Shown: positions 1 through 6,891, numbered from the stretch's first letter. The stretch: 10,773 nt of DNA from JAJVID01 sp036565725 (GCA_036565725.1 DATCXQ010000232.1:1-10773), one strand, 5' to 3'. Translations and numbers: made by a program. The notes: generated by a model from the letters alone, not told the origin.

Positions 1-109
1 TGGCGAACCCGCGACCGCGATCCATCCGCTTCGCGATCTCGGCTGACCACGAGCAGACGCCGCAATCGCCGTCGAAGAGCAGATAATCGCGCCCCGCTTC
101 GATTCTCAT
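1..109 (-). CDS. DCC-family (DUF393) thiol-disulfide oxidoreductase, N-terminal part only
   Basis: This is the 5' end of a minus-strand gene that runs off the left edge; 36 complete codons are visible. The translation begins MRIEAGRDYLLFDGDCGVCS and continues with a helix rich in Ala, Lys and Arg. A hydrophobic strand followed by FDGDCGVCS is the hallmark of the DCC family (DUF393, COG3011): the Asp is D13 and the CxxC pair is C16/C19. These proteins are predicted thiol-disulfide oxidoreductases of about 110-150 residues, with substrates mostly unknown. The ATG (109-107) overlaps the TGA of the upstream DUF2071 gene as ATGA, so the two are almost certainly co-transcribed and translationally coupled. 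The remainder of the protein is outside the window. The family call is firm; the physiological role is not. Confidence 0.88.
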   Translation of the reverse strand, partial: MRIEAGRDYLLFDGDCGVCSWSAEIAKRMDRGRGFA

Positions 110-834
110 ATCCTCGCCCCCTTTCGCACGGCGATTGCGGAGCCGTCGGCGACAAAGGCCGAAGCCGGTTTCGCGCCCAGACATTCGACAAATCGATCGC
201 CGTATACCCGCTTCACGTCACACTCGAAAGCGGCCTCGCTCGTTCGCCAGACGCCCCAACGCGGATGCTCGACCCGGTATTCGACGCATCCGCCGTCACG
301 CTGCGCGGCGTAACCCCAGTAATGTTCGGTGATGAACTCTTCTTCCGAACCTTCGACGAGCGAGCGCGCTACGCCGTCGGTCTTTGCGCGAACATGATGC
401 CACGACCCAAAGTCGCGCCATGAATATTCGACCGATCCGTTCGGCGCGATCGTTCCGTTGTCCAACTCGATCCGATGGCTCATCCGCCGCGCGACGTAAT
501 TTTCGTTGTAAACGACGCGGGCCACGGTCGCGATCGCCCATCGCGGCGCGATCTCTTTGATGAAGACCACGCCGCGCCGCCAGCCGTCTTCCGCCCGGCG
601 GCGGACGTAAAACCGCAAGTTGATCTCTTCAAAATCTCGATGGAAGGGAATCGGCAGGCCGAGGACGCGCGTCTTCAAAAAGAGGAAGCCGACGACGCTG
701 ACGAAATGACGGTCATTCCAGGTGTCGAGTTCAACGCCGCGCGGTACGAACGGACGCAGGACCGCCGGATCGACTTCGTAGTTGAGCATCGCCAGCCGCC
801 GCCATTCCGCCGTGAGAAATTCCCCTGTTCGCAT
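106..834 (-). CDS. DUF2071 (YqjF-like) family protein
   Basis: The 242-residue protein has the pattern of the DUF2071/COG3361 family. An N-terminal stretch FLTAEWRRLAMLNYEVDP is followed by a PFVPRGVELDTW segment, VSVVGFLFL, then PIPFHRDFEEINLRFYVRR around residues 60-80, and later EHYWGY and EHPRWGVW. The length fits a complete member. No signal peptide or membrane helix is evident, so it should be cytoplasmic. Its biochemical function is unknown. The start is supported by a strong Shine-Dalgarno (AGGGAGG, minus strand, 850-844) nine bases upstream of the ATG. Its stop codon overlaps the ATG of the DCC-family gene by four bases, forming a two-gene unit; linkage of these two families suggests a shared, perhaps redox-related, task, but that is inference. 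A palindrome at 857-870 lies just upstream and may be regulatory. Confidence 0.9.
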   Translation of the reverse strand: MRTGEFLTAEWRRLAMLNYEVDPAVLRPFVPRGVELDTWNDRHFVSVVGFLFLKTRVLGLPIPFHRDFEEINLRFYVRRRAEDGWRRGVVFIKEIAPRWAIATVARVVYNENYVARRMSHRIELDNGTIAPNGSVEYSWRDFGSWHHVRAKTDGVARSLVEGSEEEFITEHYWGYAAQRDGGCVEYRVEHPRWGVWRTSEAAFECDVKRVYGDRFVECLGAKPASAFVADGSAIAVRKGARI

Positions 835-856
835 CTCGACTCGCCTCCCTGTAAAA

Positions 857-870
857 GCGTAACATTACGC
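857..870. promoter_or_regulatory. Candidate operator palindrome upstream of the DUF2071 gene
   Basis: GCGTAA-CA-TTACGC is a perfect 6-base inverted repeat with a two-base centre. It starts 22 bases upstream of the DUF2071 ATG and lies seven bases above its Shine-Dalgarno, a location where a repressor would block transcription of the minus-strand unit. I could not identify convincing -35/-10 boxes for that unit, and no regulator family is implied by the sequence, so this is a weak call. Confidence 0.25.
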
Positions 871-934
871 CCATCTTGAAACCAGAAGTCGCCGGGGAGT
901 CGTTCATTCGCAATGAGCGACGCCATGAAACGAT

Positions 935-1022
935 GAAAATCTCATCCACAAAGTCACACGAAGAGACACTAAGGATTGATTTCATCTTCGTGATCCTTTG
1001 TGTGGCTTTGTGGATGATTTTC
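935..1022. repeat. Long imperfect inverted repeat in the divergent intergenic region
   Basis: The left arm (935-964) and the reverse complement of the right arm (992-1022) share GAAAATC, then ATCCACAAAG, a one-base difference, CACAC, another difference and AAG; the left arm has two extra bases after GAAAATC. Inside, AAGGAT (971-976) pairs with ATCCTT (993-998) and CACGAAGA (957-964) pairs with TCTTCGTG (985-992), so alternative foldings exist. The repeat fills most of the space between the two divergent genes and ends four bases before the Shine-Dalgarno of the metallohydrolase gene. Arm length and imperfect symmetry fit a dispersed palindromic intergenic repeat (REP/BIME- or MITE-like) better than a simple terminator. 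No coding capacity is seen. Confidence 0.6.
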
Positions 1023-1025
1023 TGC

Positions 1026-1031
1026 AGGAGG
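1026..1031 (+). promoter_or_regulatory. Shine-Dalgarno fixing the metallohydrolase start
   Basis: AGGAGG lies five bases before the ATG at 1037. The reading frame is open upstream to a TTG at 998, but that codon has no ribosome binding site and falls inside the intergenic inverted repeat. The protein starting at 1037 begins directly with a signal peptide, which agrees with this choice. Confidence 0.8.
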
Positions 1032-1036
1032 TCGTC

Positions 1037-3292
1037 ATGAAAAAGGGACTCGTGTTATGCCTATTGTTGCCCGCATTGATCTCGGGGCGACAGGCGCAGA
1101 AGGTCGATCAGGTCGAATTGCAGCCGCTCACGGCTCAGGCCAGACGCCTGATCGAAGCGATGGATTACCTCGGCGCGCCGATCAAACAGGCGGACAGAGA
1201 GGCGTTGGAGAAGGCGGGCGATGAAACGGACGCGGCGAAAGCGCGCCGAAGCGTTCAAGACGCGCTCGACAAATATTGCCTCTTCGACGTCCACATCAAC
1301 CCCGAAAGCCGCGTGCGAGTTACGCAGGGCGTGGCCAGGCCGGAACTGGTCGAGAAAGGTTGGAGCGCGTTCCTGGTCAAGGTGCGCAACGAGGCCGGCG
1401 TCACCGCGCAACTCAAAGCCGAAAGTCCGAACGCCTTGCCACTGTGGGAGCGCGGAGATAACGGATTCAGCATGAATCCGCGCCCTCAACAGAAGATCAC
1501 CCAGCGCGACCTGACGGATCGCTGGCTGGATCTGGCGATGTTCAACAAGCCGCCGTTGAAAGCCTCGCTCTCAGGTTTGGAGATTGAGTACCGCGTCATC
1601 CAGCTCTACAGCCGCGACGCGGGCAAGCGCGAGGCCAGGATCGGTTTCAACGTCGGCCAGGGCACGCAGGACATAGGCTTCCGCAACGACGTGGACATAC
1701 TCTTCGATTGCCGGCCTGCGGTGGACGTGACGCTGCGCGTCCTGGACGAACACGGCGGCCCGACGACGGCGTCGCTCGTCATTCGTGACGCGCAAGACCG
1801 TGTCTATCCTCCGCGCTACAAACGGCTCGCGCCAGATTTCGATTTTCACCCGCAGGTCTACCGCTCGGACGGCGAAAAGATCAAGCTCCCGGCCGGCGAT
1901 TACACTGTCGAATACTCGCGCGGGCCGGAATACGTCGCCAAACGCCAGGCCGTCAAAATAGTCAAGCCGCAGACGCTGACGCTCAAGCTCGAACGATGGA
2001 TCGACGTCGCGAAGTCGGGCTGGTATTCGGGCGATCACCACGTCCATGCCGCAGGATGCATGCACTACGAAAGCCCGACTCAGGGCGTAATGCCGCAGGA
2101 CATGATCCGCCACATTCTGGGCGAAGCGCTCAACGTCGGCAGCGTGTTGACCTGGGGGCCGTGTTATTACTATCAAAAACAGTTCTTCGAGGCCAAAGAC
2201 AATCAGCTCTCGACGCGCGAGAACCTGATGCGCTACGACCTCGAAGTTTCGGGCTTCCCTTCGTCGCACTGCGGCCATCTCGTCCTGCTCCGATTGAAAG
2301 AGCAGGATTATCCAGGGGCGAAGGTTCTGGAAGATTGGCCCACGTGGGATTTGCCGATCCTGCAATGGGCTAAGCGTCAGGGCGCGGTCGTGGGCTTCGC
2401 GCATTCGGGTTGGGGCCTGGAGTCGAAAAGCGACGCCCTGCCCAATTACGAATTGCCCCGGTTCGACGGCATCGGCGCGAACGAATACATCGTCGACGTG
2501 ACGCACGACGCCGTAGATTTCATCTCGACCGTCGATACGCCCGCGCCGTGGGAACTGAACATCTGGTATCACACGCTCAACACAGGCTTCCGAGCGCGCA
2601 TCAGCGGCGAGACCGATTTCCCGTGCATCTACGGCGAGCGCGTCGGGCTGGGCCGCAGTTATGTCAGACTTGATAAGTTGGGCTACGACGGGTGGGTCGA
2701 AGGCGTGCGCGACGGGCGCGCATACGTCTCGGACGGTAAGAGCCATCTGATGGATTTTCGAGTCAACGACTTGCCGGTCGGGACGCAGGGCAGTGAAGTG
2801 AAACTGGATAAGCCGGAGACCGTCCGCGTAACGGCGCGCGTGGCCGCGCGCCTGAACGAACAGCCGAACGAGGCGGTAGGCAAATTGCGCCGCGACCAGA
2901 AGCCGTACTGGGACCTGGAACGCGCGCGGATCGGGTCCTCGCGCGAAGTCCCCGTCGAATTGATCGTCAACGGGTCGCCGGTGGATAAAAAGACCATCGT
3001 CGCCGACGGCGCGCCGCGCGACATAACTTTCGATTTCAAGGTCGAGCGCAGCAGTTGGGTCGCGCTGCGCATCCCAACCTCATCGCACACCAACCCGATT
3101 TTCGTCGTTGTCGGCGCCAGGCCGATTCGCGCCTCGCGGCGCAGCGCCGAATGGTGTCTGAAGGCAGTCGACCAGTGCTGGAGCCAGAAGGCGCCGAAGA
3201 TTTCGGCGAAAGAGCGCGACGATGCCGCGAAGGCTTACGAACACGCGCGGCAGACTTATCGCCGCATTCTCGCGGAGAGTGAGATTGATTAA
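1037..3292 (+). CDS. Secreted CehA/McbA-family (PHP-type) metallohydrolase
   Basis: The protein is 751 residues. Residues 1-20 (MKKGLVLCLLLPALISG) form a signal peptide, so it is exported. Residues about 217-315 look like a beta-rich carboxypeptidase-regulatory-like domain. From about 325 comes a PHP-type metal-dependent hydrolase domain with GDHHVHAAG (D333, H334, H335, H337), HCGH (H411, H414), GFAHSGWG (H456) and GETDFP (E525, D527), the expected metal ligands and acid residues of the family. Family members include the carbaryl hydrolase CehA and the ester/amide hydrolase McbA, but most relatives in environmental bacteria have unknown substrates, and nothing here shows which bond is cut. 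The C-terminal 200 residues contain another beta-rich segment and end in a charged helix. The gene stands alone: its neighbours are a divergent unit on the left and, 130 bases to the right, a compositionally different block. GC is about 70% in a sample (1741-1800). Confidence 0.85.
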   Translation: MKKGLVLCLLLPALISGRQAQKVDQVELQPLTAQARRLIEAMDYLGAPIKQADREALEKAGDETDAAKARRSVQDALDKYCLFDVHINPESRVRVTQGVARPELVEKGWSAFLVKVRNEAGVTAQLKAESPNALPLWERGDNGFSMNPRPQQKITQRDLTDRWLDLAMFNKPPLKASLSGLEIEYRVIQLYSRDAGKREARIGFNVGQGTQDIGFRNDVDILFDCRPAVDVTLRVLDEHGGPTTASLVIRDAQDRVYPPRYKRLAPDFDFHPQVYRSDGEKIKLPAGDYTVEYSRGPEYVAKRQAVKIVKPQTLTLKLERWIDVAKSGWYSGDHHVHAAGCMHYESPTQGVMPQDMIRHILGEALNVGSVLTWGPCYYYQKQFFEAKDNQLSTRENLMRYDLEVSGFPSSHCGHLVLLRLKEQDYPGAKVLEDWPTWDLPILQWAKRQGAVVGFAHSGWGLESKSDALPNYELPRFDGIGANEYIVDVTHDAVDFISTVDTPAPWELNIWYHTLNTGFRARISGETDFPCIYGERVGLGRSYVRLDKLGYDGWVEGVRDGRAYVSDGKSHLMDFRVNDLPVGTQGSEVKLDKPETVRVTARVAARLNEQPNEAVGKLRRDQKPYWDLERARIGSSREVPVELIVNGSPVDKKTIVADGAPRDITFDFKVERSSWVALRIPTSSHTNPIFVVVGARPIRASRRSAEWCLKAVDQCWSQKAPKISAKERDDAAKAYEHARQTYRRILAESEID

Positions 3293-3342
3293 ATCCTGAA
3301 GATGGCGGACTGGCTTGGCGAATCGGCGAGGGCTTGCGCAGA

Positions 3343-3372
3343 TTGCCTCGTAGTCGCCCCAGCGCATACAAT
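3343..3372 (+). promoter_or_regulatory. Candidate sigma70-type promoter in front of the defence pair
   Basis: TTGCCT (3343-3348), an 18-base spacer and TACAAT (3367-3372) resemble -35 and -10 boxes with four and five of six consensus matches. The predicted transcript would start near 3379 and give a leader of about 45 bases to the ATG at 3423. The surrounding sequence is GC-rich like the resident chromosome, so this may originally have been the promoter of the lrp-like gene now at 5573. This is pattern matching only. Confidence 0.4.
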
Positions 3373-3412
3373 TTGCGCTTGTGGATTCAGGTAATTGGCA
3401 CGACACGAAAGC

Positions 3413-3423
3413 GAAGAGGCTTA
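3413..3423 (+). repeat. Left copy of an 11-base direct repeat bounding the low-GC block
   Basis: GAAGAGGCTTA occurs here, covering the Shine-Dalgarno and the first base of the ATPase gene, and again at 5555-5565 at the end of the DUF4435 gene. The left copy continues with TGCGAGTT; the right copy is followed four bases later by CTTATGAGTT. The pair encloses exactly the two low-GC genes, as a target-site or recombination duplication would. Because each copy also serves as a ribosome binding site, chance similarity is possible. Confidence 0.5.
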
Positions 3424-4691
3424 TGCGAGTTAAAGGGATTTCCGTCAAAAAACTATTCGGCGTCTTCGATCATTCAATCCCGTTGAATATGGAGGAGCGG
3501 ATCACCATCATTCATGGGCCGAATGGTTATGGGAAGACCATAATGCTCAGGATGCTGGATGGTTTTTTCAACATGCGCTATGCAGCTTGGCGGACGACCC
3601 CATTCGAGGAATTCAGGATAGATTTTGAGGACGAAAGCTATGTTCGCATACAGCCATTCAAAAACAGCGTTGACCCGATAATTGATGTATATCTTGTTAA
3701 GCCCGGCGCTGGTGAGAAAGTCGATCAGGCCAGCGTTTTGTTATTACAACATCCGGCGCACGTACATGACGATTACACCACAGAATTTAGCGTCGACCAG
3801 GAGAATTACGAACGAAGGACAGATCGTTTAGGTATTTCAGAGAAGATCCAGCAAAGCCGGAAGTCGGAGCCGGAATGGCTGAGCAAACTTAGAAAATCTG
3901 TCAATATTCATTTCATCAGGGCTGATCGCTTACTGAAAAAGAAAACGACAGAGCGACAGGGACTTCTGCCTTCACCACCCAAATTTGAGCTTGCAGTTGA
4001 CAGATATGCTAAGGAGCTAACGGAGGTCATCCAGGCGGCATTGGCTGAGTATGGTGAAGTCTCACAGGCGCTTGATCGAACATTTCCTGCACGGGTAATC
4101 AAGGAATCCCCAACCCCGAGTCTGAGCAGCCACGAATTGCGGCAAAAATTGCGCTCTCTTGAAGAGAAGAGAGCGTATTTGATTGGCGCCGGGCTTTTGG
4201 ATAGCGACGACACTGTGGACGGTCAGCTTCAACAGGACATAGATGATCGTACTAAAAGCGTGCTTTCGGTTTATGTCGGTGATACGGAAAAAAAGCTTGG
4301 CGTCCTTGGAAAATTGGCCGCCAAAATAGACCTCTTCAGAAGGATCATCGACCAGCGATTCCTGTATAAAAAAATGTCCATCGACAGAGAAAAGGGGCTT
4401 AGCTTTACAACCCTCAATGATCGGCCATTGCCCGCGGCGCGATTGTCTTCCGGCGAGCAGCACGAGCTTGTTTTGTATTACGAATTGCTGTTCAAAGTCG
4501 AGCCGGATTCTTTGGTTCTGATTGATGAGCCGGAATTGTCGTTCCACATAGTTTGGCAGCAGCGGTTTCTCGAAGACCTTCAGGAAATCACGAGACTTTC
4601 TTCTATTGATGCTTTGATAGCCACTCACGCGCCATCTATCATTCATGACCGATGGGATTTGACAGTTGAACTAAAAGGGCCATCCCGATGA
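3423..4691 (+). CDS. ariA: AriA-like ABC/AAA-type ATPase of a PARIS-like defence system
   Basis: The 422-residue ATPase has GPNGYGKT (Walker A, residues 32-39, Lys38), an ABC signature-like LSSGEQ (341-346), Walker B LVLIDEPE with D368/E369, and an H-loop-like ATHAP (H402). The middle, about 140-330, is charged and helical, as in SMC/RecF-type ATPases with a coiled-coil insertion. In PARIS, AriA forms the ATPase scaffold and sensor that holds the AriB effector until a phage anti-restriction protein such as Ocr triggers release; that comes from the E. coli system. The downstream DUF4435 gene overlaps its stop by ATGA, the expected pairing. I chose the ATG at 3423, preceded by AGAGG three bases away, over GTG 3381, which has no ribosome binding site and would add 14 residues to an N-terminus (MRVKGISVKKLFGVFDH) that already starts with the first ATPase strand. 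GC is about 45% in 3661-3720 against about 70% in the flanking genes. Other ATPase-Toprim pairs (OLD-like, retron-associated) are alternatives. Confidence 0.72.
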   Translation: MRVKGISVKKLFGVFDHSIPLNMEERITIIHGPNGYGKTIMLRMLDGFFNMRYAAWRTTPFEEFRIDFEDESYVRIQPFKNSVDPIIDVYLVKPGAGEKVDQASVLLLQHPAHVHDDYTTEFSVDQENYERRTDRLGISEKIQQSRKSEPEWLSKLRKSVNIHFIRADRLLKKKTTERQGLLPSPPKFELAVDRYAKELTEVIQAALAEYGEVSQALDRTFPARVIKESPTPSLSSHELRQKLRSLEEKRAYLIGAGLLDSDDTVDGQLQQDIDDRTKSVLSVYVGDTEKKLGVLGKLAAKIDLFRRIIDQRFLYKKMSIDREKGLSFTTLNDRPLPAARLSSGEQHELVLYYELLFKVEPDSLVLIDEPELSFHIVWQQRFLEDLQEITRLSSIDALIATHAPSIIHDRWDLTVELKGPSR

Positions 4692-5566
4692 GGACATTAC
4701 TCACCCCTGTCGACATCGCAAATGAAATTAGGATGACGCGCACATTGCATGAGGGGGCTTTTCTAATTGTAGAAGGAGATACGGATGCGCGCTTTTATAA
4801 ACACATAGTGGATTTAGGAAAGTGTCGCATCACGATTGCGCAGAATAGAGAGAACGCTGTCCAGATCGTCACGATTCTCCAAGACGATAATCTCACCGGT
4901 TTCCTGGCGATTGTTGATGCTGATTTCGACGCGCTTGAGGGCAAGGTCTTGGCATCATCGAACATTTTTCTTACCGACACCCACGATCTAGAAACGATGA
5001 TATTGAGATCTCCCGCGCTGGAAAAACTGCTGTCGGAGATGGGATCGGAGACCAAGCTAGAGGAGTTCGTAACAGTCCGGGGAAAAGAGTTGCGAGAGGC
5101 GCTGCTGGAAGAGGGGCTACACCTTGGATACTTACGTTGGGTTTCATTACAGCAGGGGCACGCATTGAGGTTCGAGGGCTTGAACTATCGCGCCTTCACA
5201 GACCATCTCACTCTGACCGTCGATCAATCCAAACTCATTGAGACGATCAAGAACCATTCGCAGAAGCCCCAACTTTCAGATCAGGAACTCCAGCGACAAA
5301 TTGAGGCCATCAGAGACGAAACACATGATAAATGGCATGTATGTTGTGGGCACGATTTGATAGGTATCCTTTCGGTCGGATTGCATAAGGCTGTTGGTTC
5401 ACAAAGAAATTGGAAGGCAATTGAGCCGGGAATCCTCGAGGGAAATTTACGGCTGGCATATGAGTCAGCATGGTTTCGTGATACTAGACTTTATGCTTCA
5501 ATCAAGGCATGGGAGGAGATCAACAGCTCGTTCCGGGTCATTCCCGTCGCGCCTGAAGAGGCTTAA
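4688..5566 (+). CDS. ariB: AriB-like DUF4435 Toprim effector of a PARIS-like defence system
   Basis: This 292-residue protein matches the DUF4435 pattern, a Toprim-like fold. LIVEGDTDARFYK carries the first acidic motif (E29, D33), LAIVDADFD the DxD motif (D77, D79, D81), and THDLET (H99-E102) follows. Near the C-terminus is CCGHDLIGILSVGL. These acidic residues are the expected metal-binding set of Toprim nucleases, so the active site looks intact. In E. coli PARIS the DUF4435 protein AriB is released from AriA on infection and cleaves host tRNA, stopping growth; the RNA target of this homologue cannot be read from sequence. Its ATG overlaps the ATPase stop (ATGA), with AAAGGG eight bases upstream, so the two are translationally coupled. 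GC is about 43% in 4741-4800, as in its partner and unlike the flanks. Its last codons (GAA GAG GCT TAA) contain the Shine-Dalgarno of the next gene and the right copy of the direct repeat. Confidence 0.74.
   Translation: MRTLLTPVDIANEIRMTRTLHEGAFLIVEGDTDARFYKHIVDLGKCRITIAQNRENAVQIVTILQDDNLTGFLAIVDADFDALEGKVLASSNIFLTDTHDLETMILRSPALEKLLSEMGSETKLEEFVTVRGKELREALLEEGLHLGYLRWVSLQQGHALRFEGLNYRAFTDHLTLTVDQSKLIETIKNHSQKPQLSDQELQRQIEAIRDETHDKWHVCCGHDLIGILSVGLHKAVGSQRNWKAIEPGILEGNLRLAYESAWFRDTRLYASIKAWEEINSSFRVIPVAPEEA
5555..5565 (+). repeat. Right copy of the 11-base direct repeat; contains the lrp-like gene's Shine-Dalgarno
   Basis: GAAGAGGCTTA here matches 3413-3423 exactly. It encodes the last residues and most of the stop codon of the DUF4435 gene, and its GAAGAGG (5555-5561) is the only plausible ribosome binding site for the regulator that starts at 5573, eleven bases further on. 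Confidence 0.5.
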
Positions 5567-5572
5567 GATCTT

Positions 5573-6073
5573 ATGAGTTCTCATGATGAAAAACTTCTGG
5601 ACGACATCGGCTGGCGCCTGCTCGAAGAGCTGCAGGAAGACGCGCGGCTCTCCTACACCGAACTCGGGCGGCGCGTCGGATTGTCGACCCCCGCGGTTAT
5701 GGAGCGGATTCACAAGATGGAGGACGCGGGGATCATCATGGGGTACCGCGCCGAGGTCAACCCTGAGAAGATAGGCTTTCAGGTCGCGGCCTTCATCCGC
5801 ATCGGCCTTGAGCACGACGTCGTGCCGCGGCTGGAATCGCTCTTCAAAGAGATTCCAGAAATCATCGAATGCCATCGCGTGACTGGCGACGATTCGTTGA
5901 TCCTGAAAGTCTACGTGACCTCGATAGCTCACCTGGAAACGGTTATCCAGCGGATCATGCCTTACGGGATGCCCGCGACCTCGATCGTGCTCTCGACGCC
6001 GGTCCCCAGGCGGAGGTTGGAACGGCAAATGGTCAGGCAGGCTGGGAAAAAGACTCGCGGGCCGCAGTCATAA
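5573..6073 (+). CDS. Lrp/AsnC-family transcriptional regulator
   Basis: The 166-residue length and layout are standard for Lrp/AsnC proteins. An N-terminal winged HTH covers about residues 8-65, with LLEELQEDARLSYTELGRRV and GLSTPAVMERIHKMEDAGII. It is followed by GYRAEVNPEKIGF and a C-terminal RAM ligand-binding domain, about 70-150, in which CHRVTGDDSLILKVYV is the conserved core. Such proteins form octamers or dimers of dimers and respond to amino acids; the effector and targets here are unknown. The ATG lies six bases after the DUF4435 stop, and the ribosome binding site is inside that gene, so the regulator is now positioned as the third gene of the defence transcript. Its GC content (about 70% in 5641-5700) is that of the resident chromosome, which argues that it was there first and that the pair was inserted upstream. 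Signal peptidase I follows after 38 bases. Confidence 0.92.
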   Translation: MSSHDEKLLDDIGWRLLEELQEDARLSYTELGRRVGLSTPAVMERIHKMEDAGIIMGYRAEVNPEKIGFQVAAFIRIGLEHDVVPRLESLFKEIPEIIECHRVTGDDSLILKVYVTSIAHLETVIQRIMPYGMPATSIVLSTPVPRRRLERQMVRQAGKKTRGPQS

Positions 6074-6111
6074 TATGGCTGTCGGACGCAAATTGGTGTA
6101 AAGTTCATCGT

Positions 6112-6891
6112 ATGGTTGAACAGAAGGAAATCAGAGAATCAAGACCGGCTCATCAACAATTCGGGCCGCCGAAATCGCCCATCCGCGAATTCTTCGAACA
6201 GGGGTTGATTACAGTGATCATGGCCCTGTTCCTGATGACTTTTATCGCGCAAGCCGTCGCCGTGCCCACGGGCTCGATGCAAAACACGATTAACATCGGC
6301 GACCACCTCTTCGTTAATAAATTCATCTTCGGCAAACCGACGCCGATACTGGGGCCGCTGCTGCCGACGCGCGATATCAAGCAGGGTGACATCATCGTCT
6401 TCAAGCTGCCTGACGACGCGAAGATCAATTACGTCAAACGCGTAATCGGGCTGCCCGGTGACACGGTTCAGGTCAAAGGCCACCGGGTCTTCGTTAACGG
6501 CAAGGAATTAGCGGAGGAACGCGCGCTCGTTCAAGGGATCGGCGGGCCAGACCCGGAATTGACTGTTGTCAAGGTCGAACCGAAACCCCAGGACGCCAAG
6601 TATCGCGTCTATTACGACTCCGAGAGGTATTCGAGCGGTGATGACTACGAGGTCAATCCCCGGGCGCAATATGGCGTAAGCGAGCCGGCCAAGGTGCCCG
6701 ACGGCCATTACTTCGTGATGGGCGACAGCCGCGACAACAGTGAGGACAGCCGCTATTGGGGCTTCGTCCCGCGCGAAAATATCTTCGCCCGCGCGCTCTA
6801 TGTACATTTATCCTTCGACCAGCGCGCCAACGGCCTTCTCGGCAAACTCACCAGTATCAGGTGGAGGCGGATCGGAACGGCCGTGAAATGA
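6112..6891 (+). CDS. lepB: Signal peptidase I
   Basis: This is a membrane-anchored serine protease that removes signal peptides from exported proteins. The 259-residue protein has one transmembrane segment (about 32-51, LITVIMALFLMTFIAQAVAV), then the box B motif PTGSMQNT with the catalytic Ser55, box D YVKRVIGLPGD with the general base Lys109, and box E GDSRDNSEDSRYWG (204-217). The segment between boxes D and E is about 85 residues, a moderate insertion that fits Gram-negative-type variation. The frame stays open upstream to 5869, but that extension overlaps the regulator and adds 81 residues with no signal-peptidase character. The ATG at 6112 gives a normal short cytoplasmic tail, although no good Shine-Dalgarno precedes it. 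It lies 38 bases after the regulator and may share its transcript. Confidence 0.93.
   Translation: MVEQKEIRESRPAHQQFGPPKSPIREFFEQGLITVIMALFLMTFIAQAVAVPTGSMQNTINIGDHLFVNKFIFGKPTPILGPLLPTRDIKQGDIIVFKLPDDAKINYVKRVIGLPGDTVQVKGHRVFVNGKELAEERALVQGIGGPDPELTVVKVEPKPQDAKYRVYYDSERYSSGDDYEVNPRAQYGVSEPAKVPDGHYFVMGDSRDNSEDSRYWGFVPRENIFARALYVHLSFDQRANGLLGKLTSIRWRRIGTAVK

Noticed and set aside
1571..2746. Open frame of 391 codons on the minus strand inside the metallohydrolase gene
   Set aside because: It lies fully antisense to a gene with clear catalytic motifs, its translation resembles no family, and long antisense frames are expected in high-GC coding DNA.
3381..3422. GTG start adding 14 residues to the AriA-like ATPase
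   Set aside because: No ribosome binding site precedes it, and the core ATPase fold begins right at the ATG at 3423, which has AGAGG upstream.
3423..5566. Gabija or OLD-type nuclease system
   Set aside because: In those the ATPase and Toprim parts are fused in one protein, with Gabija paired to a UvrD-like helicase. Here they are separate proteins and no helicase is present, which fits PARIS better.
5869..6111. 81-residue N-terminal extension of signal peptidase I
   Set aside because: It overlaps the regulator in another frame and lacks signal peptidase features; ATG 6112 gives a normal protein.
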